A stretch of DNA of 53,486 nucleotides from an uncultured Lachnospiraceae bacterium (GCA_947174015.1 CAMWHJ010000015.1:1-53486), one strand, 5' to 3'; counted from the stretch's first letter, positions 36,762 through 47,137 are shown. The notes: generated from the letters alone by a model not told the origin. Numbers and translations are program-made.

Positions 36762-36967
36762 AAAAAATATTAATTTTTTTAATTAGATTATATAGAAAAT
36801 ATCTTTCACCCATGAAGAGCACAAAATGCCCTTATATCCCCACCTGTTCCCAATATGGGTTAGATGCCATAGAGAAATATGGTGCCATAAAAGGAGGAGT
36901 GCTTGCAGCATGGAGAATATTGAGATGTAATCCATTTTCTAAAGGTGGATATGATCCGGTTCCATAG
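36758..36967 (+). CDS. yidD: Membrane protein insertion efficiency factor
   Basis: 69 residues with the family core [20 protein letters not shown], then [15 protein letters not shown] and [13 protein letters not shown], including the conserved cysteines. Small membrane-associated protein thought to assist YidC. Overlaps rnpA by 4 bp and is followed by yidC after 14 bp. Confidence 0.96.
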   Translation: MKKILIFLIRLYRKYLSPMKSTKCPYIPTCSQYGLDAIEKYGAIKGGVLAAWRILRCNPFSKGGYDPVP

Positions 36968-36981
36968 AAGGAGGAAAAAAG

Positions 36982-38232
36982 TTGACTTATCTTTTATTGA
37001 CAAAAAATACCACTCCAATCATTGGACAGGCAGCATGGTTGTTAGGACAGCTTATGAATGGTATTTTTGAAATTTTGTATAAAATTGGAATTCCAAACAT
37101 TGGTATTTCCATTATATTGTTTACTATCATCATTTATATGCTGATGCTGCCGCTTACAGTGAAACAGCAGAGGTTTTCCAGACTTTCAGCGAAAATGAAT
37201 CCTGAAATTCAGGCAATACAGAAGAAATATGCAAATAAGCGGGACAATGAGTCCATGATGCGTATGAATGAAGAGACAAAGGCAGTATATGAGAAATATG
37301 GTACATCCCCCACGGGAAGTTGTCTGCAGCTTTTTATTACTCTGCCTATAATGTATGGTTTGTACCGTGTTATTTATAATATTCCGGCTTATGTAACAAA
37401 AATTAAGCTGGTATATGAAGGGTTGGTTGTTAAATTGATGGCTGCTGACGGTGGTACATCATATATTCAGGAGATGGGAGGAAGCAAGGGATTTTCAAAG
37501 TCAGATTACACTTTAGAAAACACATTTATTGATGTACTTTATAAATTTGATGATAAAGACTGGTCTGATTTAATGGAACATTTCCCAAATCTCTCAGCAG
37601 ATATAAGTTCCACCATGGATAGATTGGAACAATACAATAATTTTTTGGGAATTAATATTGCCAATTCACCGGCAAGCATAATTAGTGACGCAATAAAAAC
37701 GGGTTCTTTTCTTTTAATTGCCGGGGCAATTGCGATTCCGTTGTTTGCTGCATTAACCCAGTGGATTAACATTAAACTGATGCCTCAGCCGGAAGAACAG
37801 GCTGGACAGGAAGCCAATCCAATGATGCAGTCCATGAAAATGATGAATTATACCATGCCTATCATGTCAGCATTCTTCTGCTATACATTGCCGGTGGGTG
37901 TGGGATTATATTGGATTGCAGGACCGGTTGTGCGTTCTGCAATACAGTTCTTTACCAATAAGCACTTAGACAATATTGATTTTGATGAAGAAATACGAAA
38001 AAATATTGAAAAAGCAGGAAAGAAAAAAAAGAAACAAAGTTTCACCCAGCGGGCAATGGCAGAAGCGGTCAAAATGAATGCTACTGCAGCTGAGAACGGC
38101 GGATTATCTCAAAAAGAGAAAGAAGAGCAGTTGCGAAAGGCAAAAGAGTATTATAAAAATGCATCTATGGAATCAGATAGTATAGCAGCAAAGGCAAACA
38201 TGGTTAGGAAACTTGATGATAAGAAGAAATAG
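36982..38232 (+). CDS. yidC: Membrane protein insertase YidC/OxaA
   Basis: 416 residues starting with TTG, placed by GAAGGAGG 7 nt upstream; no ATG lies nearby in frame. The 60KD_IMP core is seen in ISIILFTIIIYMLMLPLTVK, GSCLQLFITLPIMYGLYRVI and FCYTLPVGVGLYWIAGPVVR, giving about five membrane segments. No lipobox at the N-terminus, unlike many Gram-positive homologues. An insert of about 90 residues between segments 2 and 3 and a basic C-terminal tail are present. Confidence 0.95.
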   Translation: MTYLLLTKNTTPIIGQAAWLLGQLMNGIFEILYKIGIPNIGISIILFTIIIYMLMLPLTVKQQRFSRLSAKMNPEIQAIQKKYANKRDNESMMRMNEETKAVYEKYGTSPTGSCLQLFITLPIMYGLYRVIYNIPAYVTKIKLVYEGLVVKLMAADGGTSYIQEMGGSKGFSKSDYTLENTFIDVLYKFDDKDWSDLMEHFPNLSADISSTMDRLEQYNNFLGINIANSPASIISDAIKTGSFLLIAGAIAIPLFAALTQWINIKLMPQPEEQAGQEANPMMQSMKMMNYTMPIMSAFFCYTLPVGVGLYWIAGPVVRSAIQFFTNKHLDNIDFDEEIRKNIEKAGKKKKKQSFTQRAMAEAVKMNATAAENGGLSQKEKEEQLRKAKEYYKNASMESDSIAAKANMVRKLDDKKK

Positions 38233-38244
38233 GGGGAATGCACA

Positions 38245-38868
38245 ATGGAATTTAGACAGTTTACAGCCAAGACAGTGGATGATGCCATTACAGAAGCTTT
38301 GATTCAATTAGGAATCAGCAGCGACCAATTGGAGTATGAGATATTGGAAAAGGGCAGTACAGGTTTTTTGGGGATTAACAGCAAAAAGGCAGTGATTCAG
38401 GCAAGAAAAAAAGGGACCATAGAAGATAAAGTAAGAAGCTTTTTAGAGGAAATGTTTGAGGCTATGCATCTTCAGGTGACTATTGATATGGTTTATGATG
38501 AAGATTCAAAGAATATGGATGTGGACTTAAAGGGACCGGAAATGGGTGTGCTGATCGGTAAGAGAGGCAAGACTTTGGATGCCATTCAGGATTTAGCAAG
38601 AATTGTGGCAAATAAAGATAGTGAGGAATATGTGCGGGTAAAAATTGATACTGAAAATTACCGGAAGCGCAGAAGAGAAACCATCGAGGGACTGGCAAGG
38701 AATATTGCATACAAGGTAAAGAGAACCAAGAAGCCTGTATCTTTGGAGAATATGAACGCATATGAAAGAAGAATCATTCATTCAACCTTGCAAAATGACC
38801 GTTATGTAACTACTTACAGCGAAGGAGAAGAGCCTTATCGCCATGTGGTAATTGCCCTGAAAAAGTAA
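38245..38868 (+). CDS. jag: RNA-binding protein Jag (KhpB)
   Basis: 207 residues in three parts: Jag N-domain (about 1-50, EFRQFTAKTVDDAITEALIQ), KH domain with the GXXG loop in MGVLIGKRGKTLDAIQDLA, and R3H domain (ENMNAYERRIIHSTLQ). Known relatives bind RNA with KhpA and affect cell division and wall growth. Starts 12 bp after yidC, with AGGGGGAATG-type spacing, so likely co-transcribed. Confidence 0.96.
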   Translation: MEFRQFTAKTVDDAITEALIQLGISSDQLEYEILEKGSTGFLGINSKKAVIQARKKGTIEDKVRSFLEEMFEAMHLQVTIDMVYDEDSKNMDVDLKGPEMGVLIGKRGKTLDAIQDLARIVANKDSEEYVRVKIDTENYRKRRRETIEGLARNIAYKVKRTKKPVSLENMNAYERRIIHSTLQNDRYVTTYSEGEEPYRHVVIALKK

Positions 38869-38890
38869 TGATATATAATGGGATTAGGTA

Positions 38891-38928
38891 AGAAAAATCT
38901 GTCACATGGATATGTGGCAGATTTTTTG
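38891..38928 (+). terminator. Terminator after jag
   Basis: AAAAATCTGTCACAT pairs with ATGTGGCAGATTTTT, then TTGTT. Strong stem between convergent genes; likely used from both sides. Confidence 0.85.
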
Positions 38929-38936
38929 TTGGGAAT

Positions 38937-39839
38937 CTAGGGGGAGAGAGGAAAGGTAAGTTGAAAGTGAAGCATATCATCCTGCATATATGCAGAGATT
39001 TTACCACCTATGGCAGTGATCAGCAGTCTGACCACTGCCAATCCCAGTCCGGTGCTTTCAGTGTTATGGGAAGGTTCCGCCATAAAGAAACGATCAAAAA
39101 GGTGTTCTAAGTATTCCTGTTTTATAGGTTTGCAATCATTGGAAAAGATAAGAATTGCTGTTTCTTTGGTTAAATATAAGGTGACAATAAACTTGTTTTG
39201 TGCATAACGAAGAATATTTTCCAGTAAGTTTGCAAAGATCCGTTCCAATGCATCCCTATCCACAGAAATGATACAGGGCCGATTGAGCAGAGTCATTTTC
39301 ACAGTAAGCCCTCTTGATTCAAATTCATGAAAGTGGATCAGCAATATTTCTTTTGTAAATTTGTTCAAGTCAACAGTAACGGGCTCTAATTGATAATCCT
39401 GTAATTGAAGTCTGGAAAGATCATAAAAATTTTGAATTAAACGTTGTAAATACTTTGCACGTTTTTCGATTATTTCAATGGATTCTAAATTTTCCAGGGA
39501 AAGCTGCTGTTTATCCAATAACTCTAAATAGCCTAGAATAGCAGTTAAAGGGGTACGCAGGTCATGGCTGATATTTTCGATCTGTTGTCGAAATCCTTTC
39601 TCTGTATTTCGTTGATGGATTTCGCGCTCCCTAGTAAGTAAAATGTATTCATTTAGGGAGAAAAACAGGGCATCTGCTTCCTTGTTTGGATAGGAAAAGT
39701 GCAGAATCCGGTTTTCATCCGGATTCTGTTTCATGTATTTTAATTCCTGTAAACTTTTTTTGATGTTGTTGGTCAAAAGATAGTATTTTGTTATATAGAG
39801 TAAGGCAATAAAGATTGTGAAGAGAAGAACGTATGCCAT
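38937..39839 (-). CDS. Sensor histidine kinase
   Basis: 300 residues. A single membrane segment at about 2-18 is followed by a short linker. The H box is ISHDLRTPLTAILGYLELL with His92. The ATPase part shows the N box (ANLLENILRYAQNK) and GLGLAVVRLLITAIGGK. With almost no extracellular loop, it fits intramembrane-sensing kinases that watch an associated ABC transporter. It is the last gene of the RR-ABC-permease-HK set; gap to the permease is 14 bp. Confidence 0.93.
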   Translation of the reverse strand: MAYVLLFTIFIALLYITKYYLLTNNIKKSLQELKYMKQNPDENRILHFSYPNKEADALFFSLNEYILLTREREIHQRNTEKGFRQQIENISHDLRTPLTAILGYLELLDKQQLSLENLESIEIIEKRAKYLQRLIQNFYDLSRLQLQDYQLEPVTVDLNKFTKEILLIHFHEFESRGLTVKMTLLNRPCIISVDRDALERIFANLLENILRYAQNKFIVTLYLTKETAILIFSNDCKPIKQEYLEHLFDRFFMAEPSHNTESTGLGLAVVRLLITAIGGKISAYMQDDMLHFQLTFPLSP

Positions 39840-39853
39840 AACACAACACCTCG

Positions 39854-40627
39854 CTATAATTCTTTTTTCTCAATGCCAAAGATTCCGATAATAGTAAATA
39901 TAACAATACCTATTATGCCTGCTGTTATCAGCTGGAAAAAGCCATCTGTTGTATTCCAGAGAAATACAAGATTTTCATTTTCATCCCAAGAATAATAAGA
40001 TACCATAGAATAAATAAGCCAGTTGTTCAGTTGTTGAAAAAAATGAAACTTTAACGCCAGTAGGGATATTACCATGGGGAATGCTACAAATACACCCAAA
40101 AAGCCCCAAATCATGGTTTGTACACTTCCGAAAATATAGTAGAAAGTAAGGCAGGCAATTAAACTGCAAATCAGTGCAGGGATACAGGCTGTCACAGCTG
40201 TAAAAAGTGAAATAAGTTCACCTGTGTTGGAGTGTTCCAGTAAGATATATCCACTGATAATCAGTACACCTAAAATTATCACAAGACTTAAGGCAGAAGT
40301 AAGCAAAGCAGTAATCAGTTTGGCTCCATAAATCTTTTTTCTTGAAATTCCAAAGGAGATACTGTTGTTAATGGTTCTATTTTTATAGTCATCGCCACAA
40401 ATAACTGTGGAAAATAAAGCCACAATACAAAGGATATAACTCATACTTGATGTTACCATCCCAAAGGCGAAATCGGTGGTTCCATAGAGGAAGCCCTCAA
40501 TTTTTAAATTGGCAATATGATTTATCAGATTCATTGCAAACAGCAGCAGAGAGCATACTGTCACAAAAACATAAATTCCTTTAGAATGAAAAATTCGGTA
40601 TAAGTCGCTTTTTATATAATTTAACAT
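39854..40627 (-). CDS. ABC transporter permease (ABC-2 type)
   Basis: 257 residues with about six membrane segments and ABC-2 style topology (YIKSDLYRIFHSKGIYVFVT at the start). The CGDDYKNRTINNSISFGISR segment near residue 90 is typical of permeases of bacitracin or lantibiotic resistance transporters. Substrate is unknown. 19 bp from the ATPase gene, likely translated as a pair. Confidence 0.9.
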   Translation of the reverse strand: MLNYIKSDLYRIFHSKGIYVFVTVCSLLLFAMNLINHIANLKIEGFLYGTTDFAFGMVTSSMSYILCIVALFSTVICGDDYKNRTINNSISFGISRKKIYGAKLITALLTSALSLVIILGVLIISGYILLEHSNTGELISLFTAVTACIPALICSLIACLTFYYIFGSVQTMIWGFLGVFVAFPMVISLLALKFHFFQQLNNWLIYSMVSYYSWDENENLVFLWNTTDGFFQLITAGIIGIVIFTIIGIFGIEKKEL

Positions 40628-40646
40628 TTTAAATTCCTCCCTGTTT

Positions 40647-41576
40647 TCAAATCATTTCTTTTGAATTACCAATTAAATGCATATAGTAATTTTCCAGATT
40701 AATTTCATTTTTGGAAAAAGACAGTAAGCCGATATCAAGGGTTGCCGCAAGTTCACTATAACATTTTATATTATCAGAATTGTCATAAATATGAATGGTA
40801 TTATCTGGCATAATTTTATAATTGGTACAATGCAATTTTTCTTCCAGAAGAGCAGCATATTTTTTTGCATTTTCCACTTTAACAGATAGATAAGTATGAC
40901 AATTTTCCCGAAGTTTTTCAGCGGTACACTCTTCCAGCACCTTGCCATTGCTTAATAGGCAAAAATCAGTTGCAATGTGTTCCAGCTCTGTTAAAATATG
41001 GCTTGAAATTAAAATGGTGATATGCTTTTCTTTATTTAACTTAAGGAGAAGATTACGAAATTCCACAATTCCTATGGGGTCTAAGCCATTGATGGGTTCA
41101 TCTAAAATTAAAAGGTCTGGTTCGCCCAATAATGCCAGTGCAAGCCCAAGACGCTGCTTCATGCCTAAGGACATGTTTTCAAAACGTTTATTGTATGCTT
41201 GTGATAGGCCTGTTAGTTCCAGAACCTTCATAACCGTAGCTTTTCCGGGAATTCCTCTTTGAATTCTATAATATTCTAAGTTTTGTTTGGCAGTCATTTT
41301 TGGAAAAAAACCTGGATTTTCAATAATGCAGCCACATCTCTGGCGTACTTTGTTGTAATCCATGGGGTTATTTGCCTCAAAAAGGGTAAATTCTCCAGAA
41401 GTGGGAAATATGTGACCGGCAAGTATTTTCAAAAATGTGGTTTTGCCGGCACCGTTATTACCCACCAGACCATAAATGCTGCCTCTTGGAATGTTAAGGG
41501 TAACTTTGTCCAGAGAACGGTTTTTCCCATAAATCTTGGTAAGATTTTTGGAAGTAATAATGTTTGGTTCTTTCAT
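40647..41576 (-). CDS. ABC transporter ATP-binding protein
   Basis: 309 residues. Walker A GNNGAGKTT, signature MSLGMKQRLGLALALLG, Walker B LLILDEPINGLDP and the switch histidine (ISSHILTELEHI). The long C-terminal extension (about 80 residues) is common in ABC-2 exporters of antimicrobial peptides. The start at 41576 has GAGGAG 8 nt upstream; the ATG at 41600 would overlap that site. A short hairpin and MITE-like piece separate it from the response regulator. Confidence 0.94.
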   Translation of the reverse strand: MKEPNIITSKNLTKIYGKNRSLDKVTLNIPRGSIYGLVGNNGAGKTTFLKILAGHIFPTSGEFTLFEANNPMDYNKVRQRCGCIIENPGFFPKMTAKQNLEYYRIQRGIPGKATVMKVLELTGLSQAYNKRFENMSLGMKQRLGLALALLGEPDLLILDEPINGLDPIGIVEFRNLLLKLNKEKHITILISSHILTELEHIATDFCLLSNGKVLEECTAEKLRENCHTYLSVKVENAKKYAALLEEKLHCTNYKIMPDNTIHIYDNSDNIKCYSELAATLDIGLLSFSKNEINLENYYMHLIGNSKEMI

Positions 41577-41622
41577 GTTTGTACTCCTCTTTTCTTTCAT
41601 TTATGGTAAATGTACAGTAGTT

Positions 41623-41666
41623 GTAACTATTCAGTACCTTTATAGTTACAAGTATTTCACAGTTAC
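41623..41666 (+). repeat. Short MITE-like element
   Basis: GTAACTATTCAGTACC, then TTATAGTTACAAGT and ATTTCACAGTTAC: both ends present but only the left hairpin between them. No flanking direct repeat found. Next to it (about 41695-41745) GGGCAAAA pairs with TTTTGCCC inside TATATA-flanked sequence; its nature is unclear. Confidence 0.65.
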
Positions 41667-41786
41667 CATTTAGGTCGATAACGAACTGTATATATAGATG
41701 TTTGGGGCAAAAGGTATTTTGCCCTTGGCATCATATATATAATATCGCAGAAGAATTTAATAAGTACTCAAGAAAGTTTAAAGAAA

Positions 41787-42485
41787 TCATAAAGAAGAAA
41801 GCTTAAAGCCAATGCCCCATACCGTGGAAATATATTCTTCGCTGTCCAGTTTGGCAAGCTTTTTACGCAGGTTGCTTACATGGACATTGACGGTATTATC
41901 TTCACCATAATATCCCCCCTGCCAGATTTCTTCATATAGATTTTCTCTGGAAAATACTTTGCCTGGATTTTTCATCAGCAATGATAAAATGTCAAATTCA
42001 TATTTGGTAAGAGACAACAGAGTATCATGGAGATATGCCTCCCGATTTTCAACATTTAAAGTGAGATTTTTAAAAGTCAAAACAGAAGAAGTAGAGGGAG
42101 CAGTTCCCTCAGAAAAATGTTTACTTCTTCGTAAAAGGGCATTGACTTTTGCGGTAACTTCTTCCGTCTCAAAGGGTTTTGTTAAATAGTCATCAGCACC
42201 CAGATTGAGAACTTCCACCCGATCTTTTAGAGAGGATTTGGCAGAAAGAACTAAAATAGGCAGTGTGTTGGTGTTTCGGATCTCTTTGATTAAATCCTCT
42301 CCCATAATGCCTGGCAGCATTAAATCTAACATTAATAAATCGAAGTGTTCCATTTGAAGTCTTAACTTACCTTCTGAACCGGAAAAAGCCTGCACTGTAT
42401 CATAACCTTGTTTTTTCATAATCTTAGAAAGAATATTATTAATGTCGGTATCATCTTCAACAATAAGAATTTTTGCGTTTGTCAT
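41787..42485 (-). CDS. Two-component response regulator (OmpR family)
   Basis: 232 residues. The receiver domain has the acid pocket ILIVEDD, phosphorylation site Asp54 in LLMLDLMLPG and the KPFETEEV lysine. The winged-helix output domain contains LTKYEFDILSLLMKNPGKVF and DNTVNVHVSNLRKKL. Start at 42485 has GGAGG 7 nt upstream; an upstream in-frame start at 42521 is less likely. It probably controls the adjacent ABC transporter with the kinase at 38937. Confidence 0.95.
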   Translation of the reverse strand: MTNAKILIVEDDTDINNILSKIMKKQGYDTVQAFSGSEGKLRLQMEHFDLLMLDLMLPGIMGEDLIKEIRNTNTLPILVLSAKSSLKDRVEVLNLGADDYLTKPFETEEVTAKVNALLRRSKHFSEGTAPSTSSVLTFKNLTLNVENREAYLHDTLLSLTKYEFDILSLLMKNPGKVFSRENLYEEIWQGGYYGEDNTVNVHVSNLRKKLAKLDSEEYISTVWGIGFKLSSL

Positions 42486-42553
42486 AGTATGCCTCCATTT
42501 TTTCAGTAGTAAGGTTTTCATTTGTGATTATAGTGAAAAATATGAAAAAACGC

Positions 42554-43252
42554 TTAAAGTCGAACAATCATTCCTTTTACTAAATTAACACAATGTTCAA
42601 TGGCTTTCTTTTCAAAGGTGGGATAATCCATAGTTGCAGAATCATCTGCTTTATCGGAAATAGCACGCAATATAACAAAAGGTATTTGATTTAGATAAGC
42701 AGTCTGGGCAATGGCAGCACCTTCCATTTCCGTACAGTATCCTTGAAAATTGGAAGTGATTTTTTCTTTGAGCTGTTTGTCCGAAATAAACTGATCACCG
42801 CTGACCACACGTCCTACATGAGTATGTATCTCAGGATTCACCTGTTGACAGACTTCCTGTGCCACCTGAATTAATGTATTATCTGCCGGGAAAGATAACA
42901 CATCCATTCGTGGAATTTGCCCTAAGGCATAGCCAAATCCGGTAGCATCCATATCATGATGAAGCACATCTGAGGAAACCACAATGTCTCCAATGTCAAT
43001 TTTTGTCTGTAAAGAACCTGCAATTCCTGTGTTGATAATGGCATCAGTCTTGTAAATTCCGGCTAAAATCTCAGCACAAACAGCAGCATTTACTTTTCCT
43101 ATGCCACTGCGCACAACAACTACTTCCTTTCCAAGCAGAGTACCTTCTAAAAATTCCATGGAGGCAATGGTAGCTGTGGATGTTACATTCATTTCTTTTT
43201 TTAAGCCGGCAACCTCTTCATCCATGGCGCCGATAATTCCTATTTTGTTCAT
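42554..43252 (-). CDS. mtnN: 5'-methylthioadenosine/S-adenosylhomocysteine nucleosidase
   Basis: 232 residues. Removes adenine from methylthioadenosine and S-adenosylhomocysteine, recycling SAM by-products. Motifs: IGIIGAMDEEV with the catalytic Glu near residue 12, NTGIAGSLQTKIDIGDIVVS and VSGDQFISDKQ, and RAISDKADDSATMDY with the catalytic Asp. 68 bp upstream of the response regulator on the same strand; co-transcription is possible but not shown. Confidence 0.97.
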   Translation of the reverse strand: MNKIGIIGAMDEEVAGLKKEMNVTSTATIASMEFLEGTLLGKEVVVVRSGIGKVNAAVCAEILAGIYKTDAIINTGIAGSLQTKIDIGDIVVSSDVLHHDMDATGFGYALGQIPRMDVLSFPADNTLIQVAQEVCQQVNPEIHTHVGRVVSGDQFISDKQLKEKITSNFQGYCTEMEGAAIAQTAYLNQIPFVILRAISDKADDSATMDYPTFEKKAIEHCVNLVKGMIVRL

Positions 43253-43289
43253 GAGATAATTCCTTTCTGTTGGTTCATTTTTCTAATTT

Positions 43290-43353
43290 TGTAACTGTTC
43301 AAAGCCAAACACCGAAGAAACGTGCAGTGTTTTTAAAGTTGTCTAACAGTTAC
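43290..43353. mobile_element. 64-bp MITE-like element upstream of mtnN
   Basis: Ends GTAACTGTTCA and CTAACAGTTAC; interior unlike other copies. Flanks CTAATTTT (43282-43289) and CTGATTTT (43354-43361) match at 7 of 8 bases. The remaining bases up to the mnmE promoter hold no recognised feature. Confidence 0.7.
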
Positions 43354-43630
43354 CTGATTTTATAATAATGTAATTTGTGAAACATGTAACATAAATATTA
43401 CCACATTATTATATCATCATTGTGGGAATATGGACTATAAAAAAATAAAAAAATTTTCCTAAATGATGGTGGAGTAAAAGGAAAAATTGGACAGGAGTTA
43501 AAAGGACTTCTGGAATCCCTAATAAACATAAGTATCTTTGTTCCTTTGCATGAAGGGCTTTTTCAGTGAGGTCAAAAACAGGTAAAGGAATGTCAATATT
43601 GAAAAAATAAAAATCAAGAAACACAAAACA

Positions 43631-43659
43631 TTGAGAAAAGAATCATGGTCTGTTATAAT
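43631..43659 (+). promoter_or_regulatory. Promoter of mnmE
   Basis: TTGAGA, 17-nt spacer, TATAAT, 56 nt before the start codon. Confidence 0.75.
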
Positions 43660-43715
43660 TAAACGTTGAGAGTAAACAACGTTATTATAACAGGCTTTTT
43701 TTGAAAGGACAGTTT

Positions 43716-45089
43716 ATGAGTGTGGATACAATTGCAGCCATTGCCACAGGTATGACAAATTCCGGAATAGGAATTGTGCGCATCAGTGGTGAAGAATCAT
43801 TTACTATTATAGACAAAATATACCATTCCAAAAGCGGTAAGGTGCTGTCACAGATGATGTCACATACCATTCATTATGGACATATCTATGATGGAGAACA
43901 GTTGGTGGATGAAGTTATGGTTTCTGTTATGCATGCACCACATACTTATACGGGAGAAGATACGGTGGAGATTAATTGCCATGGAGGCTTATACATTGTA
44001 CAAAAGGTATTGGATACAGTGCTGAAATATGGTGCCAGAATGGCAGAACCCGGTGAATTTTCCAAAAGAGCTTTTTTAAATGGAAAGATGGATTTGTCCA
44101 AGGCAGAGGCAGTGATGGACTTAATTCATGCAAAAAGTGAATATGCTTATCAAAATTCCCTTCATCAGCTGCAGGGAAACCTGCGGGAAAAGATTAAGAC
44201 CTGCAAAGAGAAGATTATCTATGAAATTGCTTTTATTGAATCTGCATTGGACGATCCGGAGCATATAGATATCACCGGATACAGTGAACGTTTGCAGGAA
44301 AAAGTGAAGGAATTACAGATGGAACTGACCAGATTAATTGCTTCTTTTCAAAATGGGAAGATAATAAAAGAGGGCATTAAGACAGTGATTTTAGGAAAAC
44401 CCAATGCAGGAAAATCCTCTTTACTGAATGTTTTGCTGGGGGAGGAGCGTGCCATAGTTACAGATGTGGAAGGAACCACCAGAGATGTGCTGGAAGAAAG
44501 TGTAACCTTGGGAGGGATTAAGCTGGTTATTATGGATACAGCAGGCATACGGCACACAGAGGATGTGGTGGAGAAAATAGGTGTGGAAAAAGCGAAGGAA
44601 TATGCCAGGGAAGCAGACTTTATTATTTATGTGGTAGATGCATCAAAGCCCCTTGATGACAATGACAGCCAGATTTGCAGACTGCTCCATAATAAGAAAT
44701 CCTTAGTGCTGCTGAATAAATCTGATTTGCAGCCAATGATTACAAAAGAGGAAATGACGGGAAAAACAGGGAGCGAAGTGATATCTGTGTCTGTCAAGGA
44801 AAGGCAGGGAATAGAGGAAATGGCAGAAAAGATTCAGGATATGTTTCTGAAGGGTGAAATTAACTTTAATGAGGATATTATGATTACCAACCTGCGCCAT
44901 AAGAATTTGTTGGATTCCGCTTTAGAAAGTTTAAATCAGGTACAGCAAAGTATAGAGAACCAGATGCCTGAGGACTTTTATTCCATTGATCTCATGAGTG
45001 CCTATGCTTCGCTGGGATATATTATTGGGGAAGAAGTGGAAGATGATTTGGTGGAGGAAATTTTCCATAAATTTTGTATGGGCAAGTAG
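43716..45089 (+). CDS. mnmE: tRNA uridine-5-carboxymethylaminomethyl modification GTPase
   Basis: 457 residues. With MnmG it builds the cmnm5 group on the wobble uridine. The N-terminal folate-binding domain (MSVDTIAAIATGMTNSGIGI) is followed by a GTPase domain: G1 GKPNAGKSS near residue 227, G3 DTAG, G4 NKSD. The C-terminal cysteine motif reads CMGK instead of the common C(I/L/V)GK. ATG at 43716 chosen over a TTG at 43701 because GAAAGGA lies between. Confidence 0.97.
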   Translation: MSVDTIAAIATGMTNSGIGIVRISGEESFTIIDKIYHSKSGKVLSQMMSHTIHYGHIYDGEQLVDEVMVSVMHAPHTYTGEDTVEINCHGGLYIVQKVLDTVLKYGARMAEPGEFSKRAFLNGKMDLSKAEAVMDLIHAKSEYAYQNSLHQLQGNLREKIKTCKEKIIYEIAFIESALDDPEHIDITGYSERLQEKVKELQMELTRLIASFQNGKIIKEGIKTVILGKPNAGKSSLLNVLLGEERAIVTDVEGTTRDVLEESVTLGGIKLVIMDTAGIRHTEDVVEKIGVEKAKEYAREADFIIYVVDASKPLDDNDSQICRLLHNKKSLVLLNKSDLQPMITKEEMTGKTGSEVISVSVKERQGIEEMAEKIQDMFLKGEINFNEDIMITNLRHKNLLDSALESLNQVQQSIENQMPEDFYSIDLMSAYASLGYIIGEEVEDDLVEEIFHKFCMGK

Positions 45090-45169
45090 CAAATTAGTCC
45101 ATAATAGAAAAACTATGCACACAAAATGCTAATCATATCATTTACGAAATTGTGCATTTATAGAAAACA

Positions 45170-45211
45170 GTAACTGTTCAGCAGGTCTGTGCATTTACTG
45201 AACAGATCGTA
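45170..45211 (+). repeat. Partial MITE-like element between mnmE and mnmG
   Basis: GTAACTGTTCAGCAGG, then TCTGTGCATTTACTGAACAG. Only the terminal module remains, and its hairpin is degraded. Confidence 0.7.
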
Positions 45212-45220
45212 ATAAAATGC

Positions 45221-45235
45221 AAACAATAGAAAGCA
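45221..45235 (+). repeat. Second-family repeat fragment
   Basis: AAACAATAGAAAGCA, the left arm only, directly after the partial MITE-like element and before the mnmG ribosome binding site. Confidence 0.6.
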
Positions 45236-45262
45236 ATCAAAAATAAGAAAAGAGGAGAAAAC

Positions 45263-47137
45263 ATGCCTGTATTAGAAAAAAAATGTGATGTGGCAGTGGT
45301 GGGGGCAGGTCATGCGGGGTGTGAAGCAGCTTTGGCAGCCGCACGACTTGGACTGGAAACAGTGATTTTTACGGTCAGCGTGGACAGCATAGCTTTGATG
45401 CCATGTAATCCAAATATTGGCGGCAGTTCTAAAGGACATTTGGTTCGGGAGATAGATGCCTTAGGCGGTGAGATGGGAAAAAATATAGATAAAACCTTTA
45501 TACAATCTAAAATGTTAAATATATCCAAGGGTCCGGCAGTACATTCCCTCCGGGCACAGGCAGATAAGGCAGAGTACAGCCGTAGTATGCGTCAGGTGCT
45601 TCAGAAACAGGAACACTTGACCATCAAACAGGCAGAGGTAACAGAACTGATTGTAACAGAGGGAGAAATTAAAGGAATAAAGACATTTACCGGTGCTATC
45701 TATCACTGTAAAGCAGTGGTGCTTTGTACAGGAACTTATCTAAAAGCCAGATGCTTAACAGGAGACAGCATTACTCATACCGGTCCCAATGGTTTGCAGG
45801 CAGCCAATTATCTGACAGATTCCTTAAAGGACAATGGGATTGAGATGTTTCGATTTAAAACGGGTACGCCAGCCAGAATGGATGGTTCTTCCATTGATTT
45901 TGACAAAATGGAACCTCAGTATGGGGATGAAAGAGTAGTGCCCTTCTCTTTTTCCACAGACCCTGATTCCGTACAAAAAGAGCAGATAACCTGTTATTTA
46001 ACTTACACAAATGAAGAAACTCATGAGATTATTCGGGAAAATCTCGATCGTTCACCCATTTATGCAGGAATTATTGAGGGAACCGGTCCCAGATATTGTC
46101 CGTCTATTGAGGATAAAGTGGTAAAATTTTCCGATAAAAACAGACATCAGGTATTTTTGGAACCAGAAGGAATATATATAAATGAATGGTATGTGGGGGG
46201 AATGTCCAGTTCACTGCCAGAGGATGTGCAGGAACAGATGTATCATACAGTTTTAGGGCTGGAACATGCAAAGATTGTTCGAAATGCCTATGCCATTGAG
46301 TATGACTGTATTAATGCTAGACAGTTGAATCCCACATTGGAATTTAAAAATATCAAGGGATTGTTCAGCGGAGGTCAATTTAATGGCAGTTCTGGTTATG
46401 AGGAGGCAGCAGCACAGGGGTTAATTGCCGGAATAAATGCAGCCCTAAAGATTTTAGAAAGAGAAATGTTAGTATTAGACCGTTCCGAGGCTTACATTGG
46501 CGTTTTAATTGATGATTTGGTTACGAAAGAAAACAGAGAACCATATCGGATGATGACCTCCAGAGCAGAGTACCGTCTGCTGCTTCGTCAGGACAATGCA
46601 GATATACGGTTGACGGAGAAGGGATATGAAATAGGCTTGGTTTCCAAAGAAGAATATGAACTTTTAAAGAGACGAAAGAAAGAGATTGCAGAGGAAATAG
46701 AGCGATTGGAGCACACCAATATAGGGGCAAATGAAGAAGTACAAAGCTTGTTGAGAAAATATGACAGTACAGAATTAAAATCCGGTACCACGTTAGCCGA
46801 ATTAATTCGCAGACCGGAACTTAATTATGATTTGCTGGCACCCATTGATAAGAACAGAACCAACAAAGATGATCGAGTGGCAGAGCAGGTGAATATATCT
46901 ATTAAATACAAAGGATATATCGAGCGGCAGTTAAAGCAGGTGGAACAGTATAAGAAATTGGAAAATAAGAAGATACCAGAAAACTTTGATTACGATAAGG
47001 TGGGAAGTTTACGGATTGAGGCAAGGCAGAAATTAAAGGAATTTTTGCCGGTATCCATTGGACAGGCATCCAGAATATCCGGAGTGTCACCGGCGGATAT
47101 ATCTGTTTTACTGGTGTATATGGAACAGCATCGATGA
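45263..47137 (+). CDS. mnmG: tRNA uridine-5-carboxymethylaminomethyl modification enzyme (FAD)
   Basis: 624 residues, partner of MnmE. FAD-binding motif [17 protein letters not shown] (residues 14-30); [20 protein letters not shown] and [20 protein letters not shown] near the start are family signatures. The NAD-related and C-terminal helical parts ([20 protein letters not shown], then [14 protein letters not shown]) are complete. GAGGAG precedes the ATG. Confidence 0.98.
   Translation: MPVLEKKCDVAVVGAGHAGCEAALAAARLGLETVIFTVSVDSIALMPCNPNIGGSSKGHLVREIDALGGEMGKNIDKTFIQSKMLNISKGPAVHSLRAQADKAEYSRSMRQVLQKQEHLTIKQAEVTELIVTEGEIKGIKTFTGAIYHCKAVVLCTGTYLKARCLTGDSITHTGPNGLQAANYLTDSLKDNGIEMFRFKTGTPARMDGSSIDFDKMEPQYGDERVVPFSFSTDPDSVQKEQITCYLTYTNEETHEIIRENLDRSPIYAGIIEGTGPRYCPSIEDKVVKFSDKNRHQVFLEPEGIYINEWYVGGMSSSLPEDVQEQMYHTVLGLEHAKIVRNAYAIEYDCINARQLNPTLEFKNIKGLFSGGQFNGSSGYEEAAAQGLIAGINAALKILEREMLVLDRSEAYIGVLIDDLVTKENREPYRMMTSRAEYRLLLRQDNADIRLTEKGYEIGLVSKEEYELLKRRKKEIAEEIERLEHTNIGANEEVQSLLRKYDSTELKSGTTLAELIRRPELNYDLLAPIDKNRTNKDDRVAEQVNISIKYKGYIERQLKQVEQYKKLENKKIPENFDYDKVGSLRIEARQKLKEFLPVSIGQASRISGVSPADISVLLVYMEQHR

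Noticed and set aside
38937-43252. Lantibiotic biosynthesis cluster
   Set aside because: Only regulator, kinase and transporter genes are present. No precursor peptide or modification enzyme was found.
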